64,000 nt of DNA from Rostratula benghalensis. Lineage: Eukaryota; Chordata; Aves; Charadriiformes; Rostratulidae. The DNA lies in assembly GCA_013399305.1 (NCBI GenBank), contig VXAI01000096.1, positions 1,559,195-1,623,194 on the forward strand, in the 5' to 3' direction. The translations under genes and the position numbers were made by a program. Of this stretch, positions 36,401 through 51,400 are shown piece after piece; positions within the stretch are counted from its first letter, which is position 1, and the number at the start of each line of letters is the position of its first letter. The notes beneath the pieces are model-generated. The model saw only the letters and a program-made list of their open reading frames with translations. It ran no database searches and had not been told where the DNA came from.

Positions 36401-39400
36401 TCATCCACGATTGTAACTTTATCTTCTTTCTTTGCTATCATATTTTTTCAAACTTTGGAAAATCAGTTGAAGATACTGGCAGTTAAAATTAAGTACAGAT
36501 TTGCATAAAAGATCCACACCGAGTCATCCAACAAATGTCTGCTGGAACAAGGAGTTTGTGAAAAGTTAGAAAGTTTCATAGATTTCATTCTGTGTATGTA
36601 TAGATCATTCAAGTAGAATTTATTTAGTCGGGAAACTAAGTTACAACTTTTGTCTCAGCCATCACTTACTAAAAATACCTAAAGCATGACCAAAAGTGTT
36701 CAAGGCTGGTGACCATTAGAACATTCAGTTTTTAATGAATTCAGCATCTCAGATCCACCTCCTATCATGTTAAAATCACGATTACTCAACTACAGGACAA
36801 TCTTTTTATCTAAAACCAGCTAAATTTTAGTCATGTTAAAGATTTAGCAGTAGTATCTTGTTTTCTTCTCTAAGAATTTAATCAAATCTTGTACCAAGTG
36901 CTCCTCAAGTATTGCCAACAATCTTTTGCGCCAGTTTCCACCATCTCTCAAAGAAATTTTTTTGGAAGAAACCGAAGTAGTACAAGGTGTAGAGCAGCGT
37001 GGAGTTACCAGCATTAACAAGGGGCAAATCCCAGAAGACAGAACTGCATTTCCTATTCCCCTGACCTTCACGGGAAACTGCTGTATCACAGAATCATAAG
37101 CCAAGTATTTTTGCTCCATTATCTCTTATCCCATCATTAAGTATATAAAATCTGTTAAGGGAAAAAAACCCACAATTTCTTGTGAAAGGAAGAAGGTGCC
37201 AGTACCATAAAATACATGCAAGCAATTTCTTTCAGATTAGGGAAGGCAAGGAGGGAGAGAAAGCAAGAGAGAATGAATGAGAAAGGTAAAGCTTATTCCA
37301 GTGAAAATGTGAATATCCCACAAAATGAAGGGTGGGTAATTCCCATCATTCTAGCAGGGAACAGTGATCCTGTAAAAGGTTAGACCACAGTTTGTAAAGT
37401 ACAGGTATTAATTTGCATATCTTTATGGCCTAAATCAGATGCTAAACACTACAGAAGTGCTAGAGATCCAAGACAATACCCCAACCAGTGGCTGATCACA
37501 TTCCAAATGATTGAGAAGAGTTCTTCTGCCAGGTGGCTCTGCAGCTGCACTTGAAGTTTACTTGTTTCTTCTGAAGAAATAAAAAAAATAAATAAAATCC
37601 TCACTTTGAACACACCACTCAATTTGGTTCCCTCTTTACTTCCTAACAATGGAAGCTTTGTTTCCCCAGGCAATTGGTCTATCAGGCTTTGTAGTCCTTA
37701 ATTGCATTTTAAACAGACAGACAGGGTGATGCACTCTGTGTGGTGAAGCAGAGTACACGTTGTGAAGTGTTCTCACTATATATAAAGAGATGCTGTGCTA
37801 ACGTAACCCACTGATTAGTACCTCCACAAACAGCAGAAGCTGTTTTTCTAATGCCAGGGGAAAAGATAGGCAGGGAAGAACTATATGACTGTGCAATAGA
37901 GAACAAGCACAAAGCCATTAAGCCTCTTCATAGTGCTCCTGAAATAGCAAGCTCACTCAAAAAGAAGAGAATACTCTGCAAACAGAATGTATTCAGCTGG
38001 TGCACCTCGGGCTATTTTGTATTCTACCTCCCTATCTTCTACTCAAGGAAGACTGCCTACACAAATGCTGAAAAAACAACAGGATCTTTGTAGGGATAAG
38101 AGCATTCATCATTCAGGCTCAACAGGAAACCAAAGTATAATATTAAGCAGAAACTGTAGGCCAAGTTCTGCACTCAGTGTCTGGGTCAATGCTAAAACTG
38201 TAACAGCTTCAGCCCATGTACTCCTACTTCATGCCTTTGGAAGAGTACAACTTAATCCACATTTTCAAAGCAGAAATTCTCCTGTTAACATGACACATGT
38301 TTTACAGATCTGCACTTTGTCAGGCCAACAGGGACAGATCAGCTGGGAAGCACAGCGAGTAGAAAATACCTGTGTATGAAAAATACCACGGTGAAAATAA
38401 ATGTGGCGTACAAAAATTGCGTTTATCTGGAATCTGAAACAACTTCCTTTCCTATAGAGGGATCTTAAAAAGATTTGCCAGTGGAGAATGAGGAGTTAAG
38501 TCTCCATTAGCATTTCCAAAGTGGCCTTCTAGAGGGTGCTTCAGAACAAGGGTTAATCTGGCCTCTGTGAATTTGCTCTCACTCTGTTATAACACCTTGC
38601 TATCCACAACAGGAACCGTCCCTCCCTGATAATACAACGCAGCTGCAACACATCCAGTGACACAAGAAATGGAAACGCACCCACTACAGTCAAGCTCTTC
38701 CCAAAATTTACTCTGATAGGAGTGTTAATTCCCTTATACATTTATCCAACATTTAAGCAACAATTTGAAAACCAACAAAAAATATCCCCAAACACACAAA
38801 GACTACAACTTGTCATGAGCACACCTTGTACACTGCTTTATCATTTTAGCTAATACAGTGACCCCATTTATCTCAATGTGAAAAATGCTCTCATATATTG
38901 ATGGGTTTTGTAATGTCAGATTCCAAATAATTGGCATTGCTTCTTAATTTATTCCTTACCTAAGGGATTGCAAGTTTTCCTTCTAGCATATTTTAATCTG
39001 CATTATTCTGACAGACACAACATCTCCCTTCACACAGGCCTGCTTTCTAAATACAGGAAGGACTCTTCAAATTCAGTCTGGTCCAGCTTTGATGGACACT
39101 ATTACCATGATTTCTAGATGTTTTCCAGCAGCTCTGGAGACAGCTTTCCAGTGACTCAAACACACACAGAGCAAGAATCTTCTGTGAAAAATGGAAACTG
39201 AAGCAATTGCAATGAACCCTCAGAAGAGGCCTCGCTCAGCTTCATGACAGATGAGCAGCAAAAGCAGCTTCAGCAGCTGGAGCTGGGTCACTGGTTGTGC
39301 CCATGGGTGGAACCAGTGAGAACTCATCACTTGTACCAGAACAACTACTCATAGAGCTGTGCTGTAAAGGAGATGTGTGAACAGATAGGAGTTTAAATAG

Positions 39401-42400
39401 AAAAGAAACAAAACACATACACAAAAAGCCAGCAAACCAAAAAATCCATGAAGAAAACCATACACACACTTTACACATACACCATTTGTGGCTGTTTCAA
39501 CAGTCCTGTATAGAGCAACACTACACAAACAGTTCCTGTGAACAGTCTCTGAACTCAGGAGAGAACAAGAAGGCTATCTGTTAGGGCAGGTCTGCCAACC
39601 AAGTCAGCAGCTCATGAAATAACTCTACCCATCTTAGCACAAGACAACATCAAACACATGAACTAGCTAATATTATAGTCCTAAGTGAAGGGCACAAAAA
39701 GTTGTCTCACTTCATAGCTCCTCCACTGTAACAGAGAGGCTAAATCATTTATTTTAGTTCATAGAGAAGACTTGGGAACTGGAATGGATTCTGGAGGTAC
39801 AGGGTCCTAGATGACGCAGAAGAGAATCAGTAAGGTTGGTTTTTTTTACTGTCTCTTTCCAACTTTCTAGCTGAGATCTTCTCATCTTAGCTGCACGTGG
39901 CTTGCAATACTGAACGGTGGAAAACAGATTTAATGGAGTAAAGAGGACAGGCACAGCACAAAAAAACTTATTTCATAAGAAACCTCATGATCTCTGCTGC
40001 TCAAGTCCACAGCCACACCTGAGAAGAAAGCACTAAATTTTCTGGAAACAAAGTTTGGTTTGGTGAAAGACAATATTCTCAACCAAAAATGGGATAAAAA
40101 CCACCAGCTCATCCCCACATTCTGACTAGACCTCTGAAAATGACAGGCTGCTTCTCACTCAAAGTCACAGGGGTTGGTTTGTCAGTATTATGGAAAGTTA
40201 CCAACACTCCAATAATTTCTTAATTCCTAGCTTTAAAATGCCCCAAACTAACCACTTCCATAATTGTGTGGTCTGAGGGGCAAAAGGCATTTTCTATTTT
40301 GCTTTTACCTCTGTTGCTTCAGCTAATAATGCTACTGAATGTGGTTAGTGACACACTCGCACTTCACCTCAGGAATCTAAAATTTTAAAATGCATTTGTG
40401 TTTTTCATTTTCTTCCCCGCTCTAGGAACGGGGTCTGTGGAGAGCAGAACTAAAAACTGCTTTCATTTTGTTACTCAGAAAGGTTTAGGGGCAACGTGAC
40501 AAAAAGGAGAGCTTATGGCACCTGAGTAAAAGCTTATAATTTCTCTGGAAGTTTGGGTTTGGTCCCATCCTCCCCACTGCTTCAGGTAGAGCTAATTTCC
40601 ATCCCTTTTTTACTGCACATACCTGTTGGAGTACTTAGCTATCAAAATATGAATGGGGATAGACTGCACACAGCTGTATTATCACAAAAGGTATCTCTAC
40701 AAAGGGATACAGGGGGGAGAGGAGGGCACTATGAATCTTGAACGTGACAGCACAGAAATAACTCTTCTTGGAATGCTGAAGTACAGGCCTTCAGCAGAGA
40801 CGACAGGGGAAGTCTTTCCTTAAGGTATTAAGAACGTTAAGGGTTTCAAGTGTTTTGTTTCAGCTAGTGCAGAGCAGGAGAAAAGGTAGAAGCCAGAGAG
40901 AGAAATTCTCCCACCCAGACTTAAGCTGTCAGAACGGAAATGAAGAAATCAAAGAAAAAAGAATTAGTGATAACATCAGATGACTCCCAAGCTTTATCAG
41001 ACTGCCTTCAGAAATAGTGTTGGGCAGGGGAAAGGTTTCCTTGTCTCTCTCTTTTCCATTTACGCATCCCAAGATTCGCTGCAGAGGGCAACACCAATAT
41101 TTTTCTCCAAATCCTAAGGGAGAAATTGCTTCATGTTTTTGCAGCTGCACTTGCCAGAACACTGTTCCCACCAGTCCCCTTGGCTCTTTCAGCACACATC
41201 CCATAGTTCAGATTGCTTTAAGGATAACTGTCAAATCCTCATATCAGTCCCCAGAACATAGAGATACAACCCCTGTCTTAAAAAACTTCAAATGATTCTC
41301 CCATCTTGCAATTGGCGTAGCTTTTGCTACACACTGCCAAAAAGAATCCAACCCACCACAGTGACCAAGTTTATGGATAGATGAACTTTTGTTTGTGTTT
41401 ATTTTTCTATTTCAGGATCCAGAAGCTGTCAAAGGTAAGCACAAGCTGTTCAAAGCAGCAGATGGGTACACATGACTCAAATTTAGAAGTTGCTCACGTG
41501 GATCTACATTGCAGACTTTTAGAAGTTCCTTCATAAAACTGAGAGCATCAAAGCAAGGCTCAACACCTACAGAGAGAATATTTTCCTTTGTTCTCCTTGG
41601 CAACATTAAGCATGTTTATCCTGTCAGCGTTCACAGAACAACAATTCACCCCATAGAAAATTATACCTCATTGAAGAGAACAGCGAGACAAAACAGCCCT
41701 GTAGGCCACTCATCTCCACCGTGCCTTTTGCTTGACTGCCCACAGAAGCAGTCAATCTAGCAAACAGTTAAGAATATGAATACAGATGGGCTAAATTTAA
41801 GGGGAGGCAGGGTAGGAATATCACAAGATGACAGCAAGTAAGAGACACGTCTATGTCAATTTTTTCCTTTGTAGTTATTCCAACTGAATTTAAAAAGACT
41901 CATGAACAAAACACCCACCAATACCTATGGAGTGCTATCCCTGCACATTAAGTTAACTAGGTTTCCTCTGCTCTGTAACGCTTGCCTAACACTTTTACAG
42001 GGACACTCCACCACCTGAAAGAGACTCCTTCATTGTGTTGACTTACACTCTAACAAGGTTGTAAAAAGTAGTTGGTATTTCACAGCAATCAAGACCATAC
42101 ACAATATACAGTGCAAAGAACATTAGTGTTCTTCATTGCAGGTCTGGTCTGTTCGAAACTAAAAAAAAAAAAAAATAAAATGGTTGGAAGCACTCTACCT
42201 CCAGGCTGTGCCAAAGCCAGACAGGGTTTCTAAGAGGACTAACATTTGCCTCAGAAGCAACAACTTGGAAATCAAACTAGCCATGGTTGCCTCTGCAGCA
42301 TGGAGCTGCACATAAATGCAGCTGAGTAGCACGCGACGCGTTGGCAACCTCAACTCAGGTGTCGCCCAGGAACACCCCTTACTGGCAGACAGCTTTGCTC

Positions 42401-45400
42401 CCACTCTCTTCAGGATCCATTTCCCAGGTACTGCAACCAAAATAGCACACTCGGTATTTATAGCCCCACAAGGCTTAGTCATCACTGTGTGAGGATGGAC
42501 ACACACACCCCCTCCAAGGGCTAAAAATAGGAGACTGTTAAGGACTCCTGAATCAGGTCTGGTGAGTGATGTACCACTTGCCATCAGCAGGGACACTTTA
42601 TTTGCTCAGGGTTTCTCTGCAGTTATTTACCCAGTGATATCTAAGTCCTCCTTAACTGCTTGCCTTGGGCATAGCTAATGATTACATGATTAATCTGTAT
42701 AACCCTTGACTTTAAACAGTTCTTGTCAACTCTTGTTGACAAGAGCAGTTAACAAAACTGCCTTCCCAGCCCCTCCAATACACAGCAAGTCACGCAAAAC
42801 AAATTCTTAGACGGTAGCAGCAAAGTCATCTGAGCTCTTTGTATCACTGCATTCTAAGTATACACATTCATCCAGCCAGAACAGTAGAAAATGTCCTTGC
42901 TGTCTTCAAAAAGAACAGAAACTTGACCCGTGCTTCAAACAACTGGCAGCAGGTTACACACCTGCTGTAAAATATTCCCAAATTAAGCTTCAAATGGTAA
43001 TGCATCCTGAGTTTTACATGGAACCATTTACCAAGCCAGTTTTTGGCAGAATCAAAGGGGTTTAAAAACAAACAAACAAGCAACAACAACAAAAAAAAAT
43101 CATTCACATTCCCACTAACCAACAAGCCCACTTGGTGAAACCTCTCAACCCCTGTTTTTTTTAAGCTTTTTCATAAAACTCACATGGAACTTCCCAGCTT
43201 GTGGACAGCACAGATTGCATTAATCTAGGTTTTCCTCTGTTCTTTGAGAGGCTACAGCAAGATGAGATTTCCAATAAATCACAGCTGGTGCATTTGCAAA
43301 CAAACAGACAAAACACATATGAAAAGAATGATTCCATTTAATCCCCTGCATAATATCTACTTCCTTCTTTGTGGAAAACAGATCTCAGCTTCTGTAAAAA
43401 ATTCTGCATTATACCTAAAACTCCTGGTGGTATCATAAGTTTCACAGCTTAGTTGCAATTAACCATGATTTCAGTTACCCCAAATCACCTTATTACCAAG
43501 TGCTCTACATCCTGTTATGATTGCCTCTCCTTTTGCTCACATGCCAATGGATGAAGAGCATTTGAGAGCAGACTGAGAAGAAAGAAAACCCCCAAACAAA
43601 CTACAAAAAAATGAAACCCAGACAGACTCATTACCTATTTCCCTAGAATATTCACATTTTTCTTTTGCTTTTCATGCTCCAGAAAAATATGAAAAGTAGA
43701 ACTAAAAGCAGCATGTAATTTGCAGCAATTGTATTAGAGAAAAATTACTTATTTCTAAGCATTTCTATTTACCAAACCACTACTTCCACACAGTGGTACT
43801 ACAGAACAGTTCTAAATCAGGATGGTGGAATGAAAAAGTAGATAGTTTAACTAAAGATTGTCCCAAAGCATCTAAATTATTTTCTTAGGCACTGCTTTCC
43901 GTAAAGAGTATCTTTGCAGAAATCCAAAAGATAATGAGATTTGTGTTTAACTTCTGTCACACAAGCAGAAAGTAGGATAGGATGATAGAATATTAGAAAG
44001 GTACCTAGTGATTATTTCACATAAATTTTCTGACACGTCACATCAAATGGAGAGAGAAACAGAATAAGACTGTAAATGGGCAAAATCTTTTCCATTCTGG
44101 GGATAAGATCTGATTTTACCCCTTAATGGCCAAACTGCTTGACTCTACCAATTTGTATTTTTACTACTGACAGATGAAGCTGACATCACGTATAAGGAAG
44201 GCTTGAGAATCCACTTTCAAGCATTTATTGTCATAAATGATGTATCTGGAAGGTTCTATCCGGCTGCACTGAATTTGCAACTGTGCCCATAGGTCCAGAT
44301 AACACAGCTTTAATTTTGAATCTTTTTCTAGCATTCACATACCTAAATGCATTGTATAAAGAGCTATTCTTTAACTTTTTTAAACAAAATGTCTTCCTGC
44401 TACTGAAGTTTGATCTTCACATTACAATTTAGATGCTGTCTGATAACAAATATTTTTTATTCAGCAAAGAACTCTCTCAGAAAGGTTTTTTGTACACTGC
44501 TTTGCGCAGGACAGTGTCAAAAGGGCACAGACTTAAAGAATCTTTTCCCACAAGGTGTGTCCCTTCCCAGGCTGTCATCCGACAGACACATGAGAAACAC
44601 CCACTGACCACAGAAGAGAATAGCTTAAGAGACAAAGGTGACAGCTGTACAAACAGATTTTCAATGCCAGGTTTATCCAGGACAGTGAATTGCTTGGTTC
44701 TTAACCTTCTGAAGCCTTCATATATAAAGTCTCCCCCTTTGCTTCCAGGAAATATCAGAAAGCTCCAATATCTGACTTCACAGAGAAGCCAAACATCTTG
44801 TAAAATGAAGAAGTTGGATTCTGCCTGTGGCAAATTTCACAAAACCTCTTGACGCTGCTTAAAAGGCTTGGTTTGGTTTTGTTTTCTGTTTCTATCTCCT
44901 GGCTCTTACTTGCGAATACTTGGGCACATCTCAGTTTTAGCATTCAAATTACAAAGTATCCCTGGTGTGTTTGACACAGCTCCAGGAGGGCAGTGTCACA
45001 CAGGCTTTCCTCTGCTGCAGGAGGGCACAGACACCAGGATCTGCCAGGACACAGCCCACAACTTCTCTCCAACAGTGACTCGGAGCAGAAAGAAAAGCAG
45101 AAAGATGTAACCTGGAGGGGCAAAGCTTTCTCTGTTTGGTATAAAAGGAAAAAATATAACTTGTTGCAGAAATGGGGACTACTTTGGTGCCTGGCCCATC
45201 TAAAAAGAACTAGCTGATGAGTCAGAATCAGGTATGGCCAAAAAAGACCCTGGCTTGCTTGGGTACTTACTCACTAAGTGATGTGTGTTAACATTTGGCC
45301 TACATAAAGGTTAATTTGGAAGCCAACTGCTTAAAGGGGGTCTGCAAGTAATAGAAGAGATTTTTCAGCCACCTGAATATAAACCAACCTTGTCCTCCTT

Positions 45401-48400
45401 TACTTCTTTCAGCTTAAAGGCCTTCAAGATCTGTGAACTAGACTAATGGACTCAACAGAACTGGAACAAAAAATTCCTCTGCCTTCCACTAAAACAAGCC
45501 CAGGACAATTCATGGGTACACAGACAGTTTCACAAACTGAGGTTGATGCAAGTGGCAAGAACGTACATACAGCAGAGGGTTCTGCTCTAGGGTTCTCCTG
45601 ACATTGTTTTGAGCAGTGCAATTGATTTCATGTAAAGATGTAGAAAACCAAGTAAATTCAAACAGAAAACAAGGTACACAGGAGAGGTGGTCAGGAATTC
45701 CTTGATGAAAGACTAAATAAGACTGGTAACTTGATGTGGGAAAAACCTGTTCTATCTGGACGATGGCACTGGTGCCACTTTGCTGGCCACTGGTGAGAGT
45801 CATTGCAGCCCACCTTGAGTTGTCAACAACCACCCGAAGCAGCCAGCAGCAGGAAAAGAGACCTTTTGTTGTGTGGTGAAAGGGAGGCACAGGCATAAAG
45901 GAGAAGCCTGAGAAAGACCTAAGAAGTTTGGACCAAAGACATTGCGGCTCCGGCAGCTTTTTTTCAGGTCCAAGGACGTGTCCTGAGTCCCCACGGCCAG
46001 ACTGTTCTGGACAAAGCAAGCAGCTGAGTAGGCAAAGGGAAGAGAAAAGCTGCAGGTATGAAACTGCATTCAGGTGCTGCCCAGACCATATGAGCAGCAG
46101 CTTACATGTTTTGTTCCTCAAGTCAGGTAAAGTCTCTGAATACTCACTTAGTTATGTTCTCCGTTTCATCCATAGTAACTATTTCTCAGGTGAGAGTAGG
46201 TTTTAAGACTTGCAAAGCTTAATATTCCGCAAATGCTCCCAATTTCTCAGCTGAAAGTATAAACAAAATGTAAATACCAATGTACCTGATACTAACAGGT
46301 GTCTTCCTGTAAGTCTCACTTTGTTTGCGTTGTGTCTGAGTCACACCATGGAAATCCCTTGCCAGAAGAATCAGTCCAGCAACAGGAGTACCCACATGAA
46401 ACCAGGAACATAAGGGGAAAAAAAAAACCCAACAAACAAAAAACCAAGAATGATACCTGAGTCAGCATCATCAACCAGACTGACTCACTGTCAGACAAAC
46501 AAGGAAGTCAGGAAACTCTCTATGACAGGTATTTTGCTTGGGAATTTCCTCTTTCATACAGCTTGACGTATTTTAAATTATTTTTTGTTGCAGAAACTGA
46601 GTAAAGGAAGACTGATAGAAAACTAAATATTCTTCGAGGTTTGGTATTGTATTAATTGTTGTAAATGGCAATGTCCCCTAAATCCAGCCCCTTGACAGTT
46701 GACAGACATATCAATAGAAAGACCTTTGTACTTTTTCGATACATAACCAGGCATCTAGGAACCTATGTGGCTAGGACTAGTTTGCCTTTAGGCATGTTAT
46801 CACATTATTTGCTTGTTCAGATAAAAGCACTCTCAAGTTTTTGTCAAGTAAGAAAAACTTCCTTTCTTCATAAAGAAAAAACTTAAATGCAAATAAGACA
46901 AATTTATAAGCTCTTCACATCTTGCATCTTAAGAGGTGTCATATGCCTTACCAAACATTTTGGGCAGACTGTAGCAAGTGAAAAAATAGAAAAAGAATAT
47001 TTTAGTGTTCACTGAAAAGCATACAAGTGAGAAAAAAAAAAAAAGAGACACTTGTAGTGACTCGCTCTAGATATTTGTATAACATTTAATACATTTTGTC
47101 TAGGCAATGCTTAAGGACAGAGAAAGCTTTTGTTACTCCAAACCTTTGTCCTTTAAATGGAAGTACAAGAAATAACCATCATTCACACTCAATTGATTCT
47201 CAAAGTGTCCTAGAGCTGGCACTTTCACTACTAAGGACTCTTAAGCAAGCAAACAGACAGATCACAGGTAATGCAAAGAAAAAAAAGGCAGAGTCTAGGT
47301 CCTTTTAAAAGCCTTCTCATGTAAAAGACCCAACAACCTGCATCAGCAGTGTCCAGGCCTGTAATGTTATTGCATTTTGCAGTATTCTAGGATTTACATT
47401 TTTTTTCCCCCTGAAACTTCTTCATACTTCCTTGCCTAAAAGAAACATTTCATATCTCCATTAGAAAGGGCCATAACGACAGTCGCAGATTGTTCTAGTT
47501 TGCACTGGATTTTCCCTGCCCTAGTCTATATTATTTATCCCAAAAATCACTCCTACAGCCTTATCAAGATATTGGTGTCAACTTTATTGATATATTCAAC
47601 TTGCCTCCCTCACCCATTACAGGTTCCCTTACCAAAGGGCATCCTTCCCTTATTATTTCCATGAGCTTCTCCTAAATAAATTTAAACCTCAAATTGAAGA
47701 AGCTACAATGTTAAACTCCATGACATTCCTTATCTTGGTCCCTCAGCAATACATTGTACTCTTTCCTCCCACCTTACAATTGTTGTGTCTTCTCAATTCA
47801 TGACTTTTCTGAATTTACACAGGGTTGGGTGAAAAGGACTCCTTCAGGCACAACTCCAGTAAACAAGACTGATAACTGAAGATTTTCTCCTCTCAGAAAT
47901 TTTGGTGTCAAATTTTCAATCATCACATGAGAATGTAATTTGTCATTGAAAAGAATTTTCTAGTTACCGCATCTACAAGACAAAAGCTGAACCAAACACA
48001 CTTCAAAGGTTCAGAAAATAAATAAATACTTTTTGTACTTTTTAGATTTGTTTTTTTAGTCTTGGTTTATAACTATTTGAACAGTGAAATGACCAGTTGT
48101 GATGTCACGCCTGTTTCAAGCTGAAATATGGCAGTCATTTGGCAATAACTGTAATAGCAAATACCAAAGGGAAAAAATTAATGTAATAAAAATACATTTT
48201 CCACACATCCTCAAAGGGTCACCAGGTTTGAATGCAAGATTTTAATCTTTTTTTCTTTGCTCTTTCAAACTTACTTCTTTTGCTTATAGTAAAGCACGAA
48301 CAGAAAATAAAAGGGTCCACATGAGTGGTTAGGAAGCCAAGTGTATTTGCAAAGAACATAATAGGATTAGGAAAACAGAAGCATTTCTTGTTAAACAGTC

Positions 48401-51400
48401 ACTTTGCCCCCTATTCACGAGGTTTAGAGTTTACCTGAACTGTTCAGAAGAGTGCCTTACAGAACAGCAGCTGATCACAAGTGGAAGGCAGGGAACACAA
48501 GGAGGTGTAAAACATGCTCTAACCACAAGAAGGAACTATGAACTCCCTTCACCTCTTCTGTGCACTATGGAGAGAAAAGAGTAACATTTAAACTATTATT
48601 GATAACTCACTGAAGGAAAATATTTAGCCCCATCCTCCAAAAACCCTATTCAACAACTAAGAAAAAAACAGTCACCAATCACAGTCAGAATCACAGAAAG
48701 CTTGGAAAGAAAGAAACAAGGAAAGGAAGCACAATACTATGAATGCAAAATGACTTTCATATTTAAATGAGATTCAACCTCCTGATTCATTAAGATATCC
48801 ACCTCACAAGCACAATCTATCTTAAGAAGTCTAATTACTCTAATGTCCCTTAAATGGGACGTGAATGTTTCTGCTATCAAAGATACACTTGATTTCTTCC
48901 CCCCCCCCCCCCCCCGCAATTATGTTTACAACAACTACACAAGACAGCTTTCCCTTCAGGGAAAACAGAATTGTGAGCCCAAGTCATTCTGTGAGACAAA
49001 GATAAGCAGCTTCTGCTTCACGATAGAAATGGTTCTGATTTTGCAACTGATGATTTGTAAAGAGAAGCCAGGTGATGAAACCTGACCCCCTGGAAAAACA
49101 GATCTTGACAGAGAAAATACGCTCCGACAACAAATGGAAGTGAACTTTGCGCTCTATTTCCATTTGACTTCAAACTTATGCATCAAATCATTAATTTTAA
49201 TATGTGCCTGAGCACCAGTCTTAGATAATTTTCCACAGACCATCTCATTTTAGATGTTTTACTTGTAATGCAAATTTAAAGGACACTAGTATGTGACCTT
49301 TCACCTAAAGACATTGCCTTCACCAAGAACTGCATTCCTGCATATCCCCTGGGGTCTAGTTACATGACGAATTTTACACCCAAAGGTCCTTACCTGTACT
49401 TCACATACACCTGAGCTAACAAAACACCAGAGCTCAAGTAGCTTACTCCAGATTTCAACACTTTGAAGTTATGTTTTCAGCCAAGCTGGACATTGATACA
49501 GCTCACTGATGTCTGTTCTAATTGCTTGCTGAGGAACAGTGACCCTGAAAGCTAGGCCTGATCACACATTTTGTTCCACCTGGGTGCTCCACAGCACGGT
49601 CCAAAAAGGCATTGGATGCTGACACAATAGTAACATCCCTTCCTTCAAGGTGTGCTTTTCAGACCCTCTCCTCTATTTTGTAGCTTCTGGATTCAAAGCC
49701 TGGAATACGTGGTATTTCAGAGCCCCACTTAACACTGGCTACATTTCATCAGAACTTGCTTTGGGACAGTAAGTGGTCCAGAATAGAGTTTGAAATTACC
49801 AAGTTTCTAAGATGATATACTAGTAGTAAGGAGAGGACAAAGCCATAAGCGAGTGCAGACAGCTGAGCACCACTCCATTCTTGCACTCCTTGTACTACAC
49901 AACAGATTTTACCAATGAAAACAAATTACAATCCTTATAACTAAATATGTGTGTATATATATATAATCCCTTTAATGAAAATTTAGACAGAAAACTTCAT
50001 ATTACTTTATGCTATCTATGAAAAGATCCTCCATGTGTCGCAAGCTATTCCGAAATCCACGTTTATCAGCAACTTGATGAGCACAGCAGCTCAAAACTTA
50101 AGCAATTGCAGCCACTGCAGACCCAGGCGTGGTTTCTTTATCTTTGCAGTTCATTCTACTTGCCCTGCAGCTGAACTTAATTTATTAATATATAACAGTA
50201 AGGAAAAATTTCCCCTAGAGACAGCAATGAACTTAAAACAATAGGGAACTGGTATTACACCTCGCAGAGGAAGCAAGTGATCACATAACAGCTCACCTGG
50301 TCTCCAGAAACCTTGTCCTCTAAAACACCCTCCGATTTATTGGCCTCACAATTTCTCCCACGTCAGGTGCAATATTGGTGCAACCAGCACTTCCTCCTCT
50401 GCAGTGTGAAATAAAACATGAACCAGAAGCTCAAAGACTGGCATGCTTCTTCTCTTCAATATGTTCTGAAGTACCAAAAATTTCTATAAAACAGGGCAGA
50501 AATATGACATGAAGATATAAGAAACCAGCACAAGAACACCAATTAAACTGCTAGTTTGGTCAAGTTAATTAAGAGAGTCCTGATAATCCTACCAAAGTCA
50601 GTCTCTTTAACTTTTCAAACCCTTCAAGTCAGAAGGGTTAGAAACATACAAATCTAGATCTATCGCTTTTAGGCCTGGGAGAAAATACTCTGTTAAATCA
50701 TCTGCAAAAACCCACTCTTTTATATAGAGGTTTGGGGCTTGACGTGGGTGTAATAGTCTGCCACAACCAGTCCCAGGGGATAGTAGTACAAGCCATTCCT
50801 CTCATGAGTTCAGCTGCACTGCTTTTCCTACACTGATGTCTCACTCTGCTATCACCCCTACAATCTCCCCCATATGTATATATAAACTAATATATGCAAA
50901 CACCCACCACCTTTACCAAGCTGGACCATTTCCTCATTGCTGTGCTAACAGCATATTTAGCAGGAGAGTTAAGAAAAGATGAGCCCATCCTTTTCAATCT
51001 ATTCCATGTGACAGCTAATAATCTTCTTTCTCCCAGCTTATGACAGAAATATGACAGTGAAATTGCCTGCTACACCAGCTACACACATTAATTAGTGCTG
51101 TAAATCAAAGTGGTGCTCAATTGAGAGCAGCGCTGAACCTCAGGTAGGCAGCTTACATGCTTCTCTGGATCACAGCAAAACTTTCAGCAGCTTGCAGAGT
51201 GAAACTTGAAACTGGAGAAATTACGTACAGTTTTATATACACACATCTGAAAGCAATAACCATCATGAAGTACATGTGCTCATTCACACGTATCTGGAAA
51301 CAAGGCAGATTTTCAACAGAAATCTTCATAATAAGACTGGGGTGCCTCTGTGCTGTAGGATAAGTTCTTAAGAAAATATTTGAAGCTTCTCTATGAAGTA

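Larger units (their letters stand above)
28090..42198 (-). other. presumed introns of the unnamed gene, with unassigned exon-like bits
   Basis: Besides the exons listed, splice-bounded or partly bounded minus-strand frames occur near 28.5 kb (VKARRQQHSWDQANRA after CAAACCTGAG), 28.76 kb (QHLKVVMQ before the excellent donor ATGCAG|GTGAGT), 39.36 kb (HSSMSSCSGTSDEF after CTCCTTTACAG) and 39.9 kb (YCKPRAAKMRRSQLESW before GTAAAA). None could be placed in phase, so they are noted but not called. Confidence 0.3.

Noticed and set aside
36844..37119. 91-codon minus-strand ORF ending in a helical LLAILEEHLVQDLIKFLEKK segment
   Set aside because: Attractive peptide, but no convincing acceptor and a stop right after it; could not be joined to any neighbour.
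44433..44852. 139-codon plus-strand ORF and a 118-codon minus ORF on the opposite strand
   Set aside because: Mutually antisense, no family, no splice signals at their ends.
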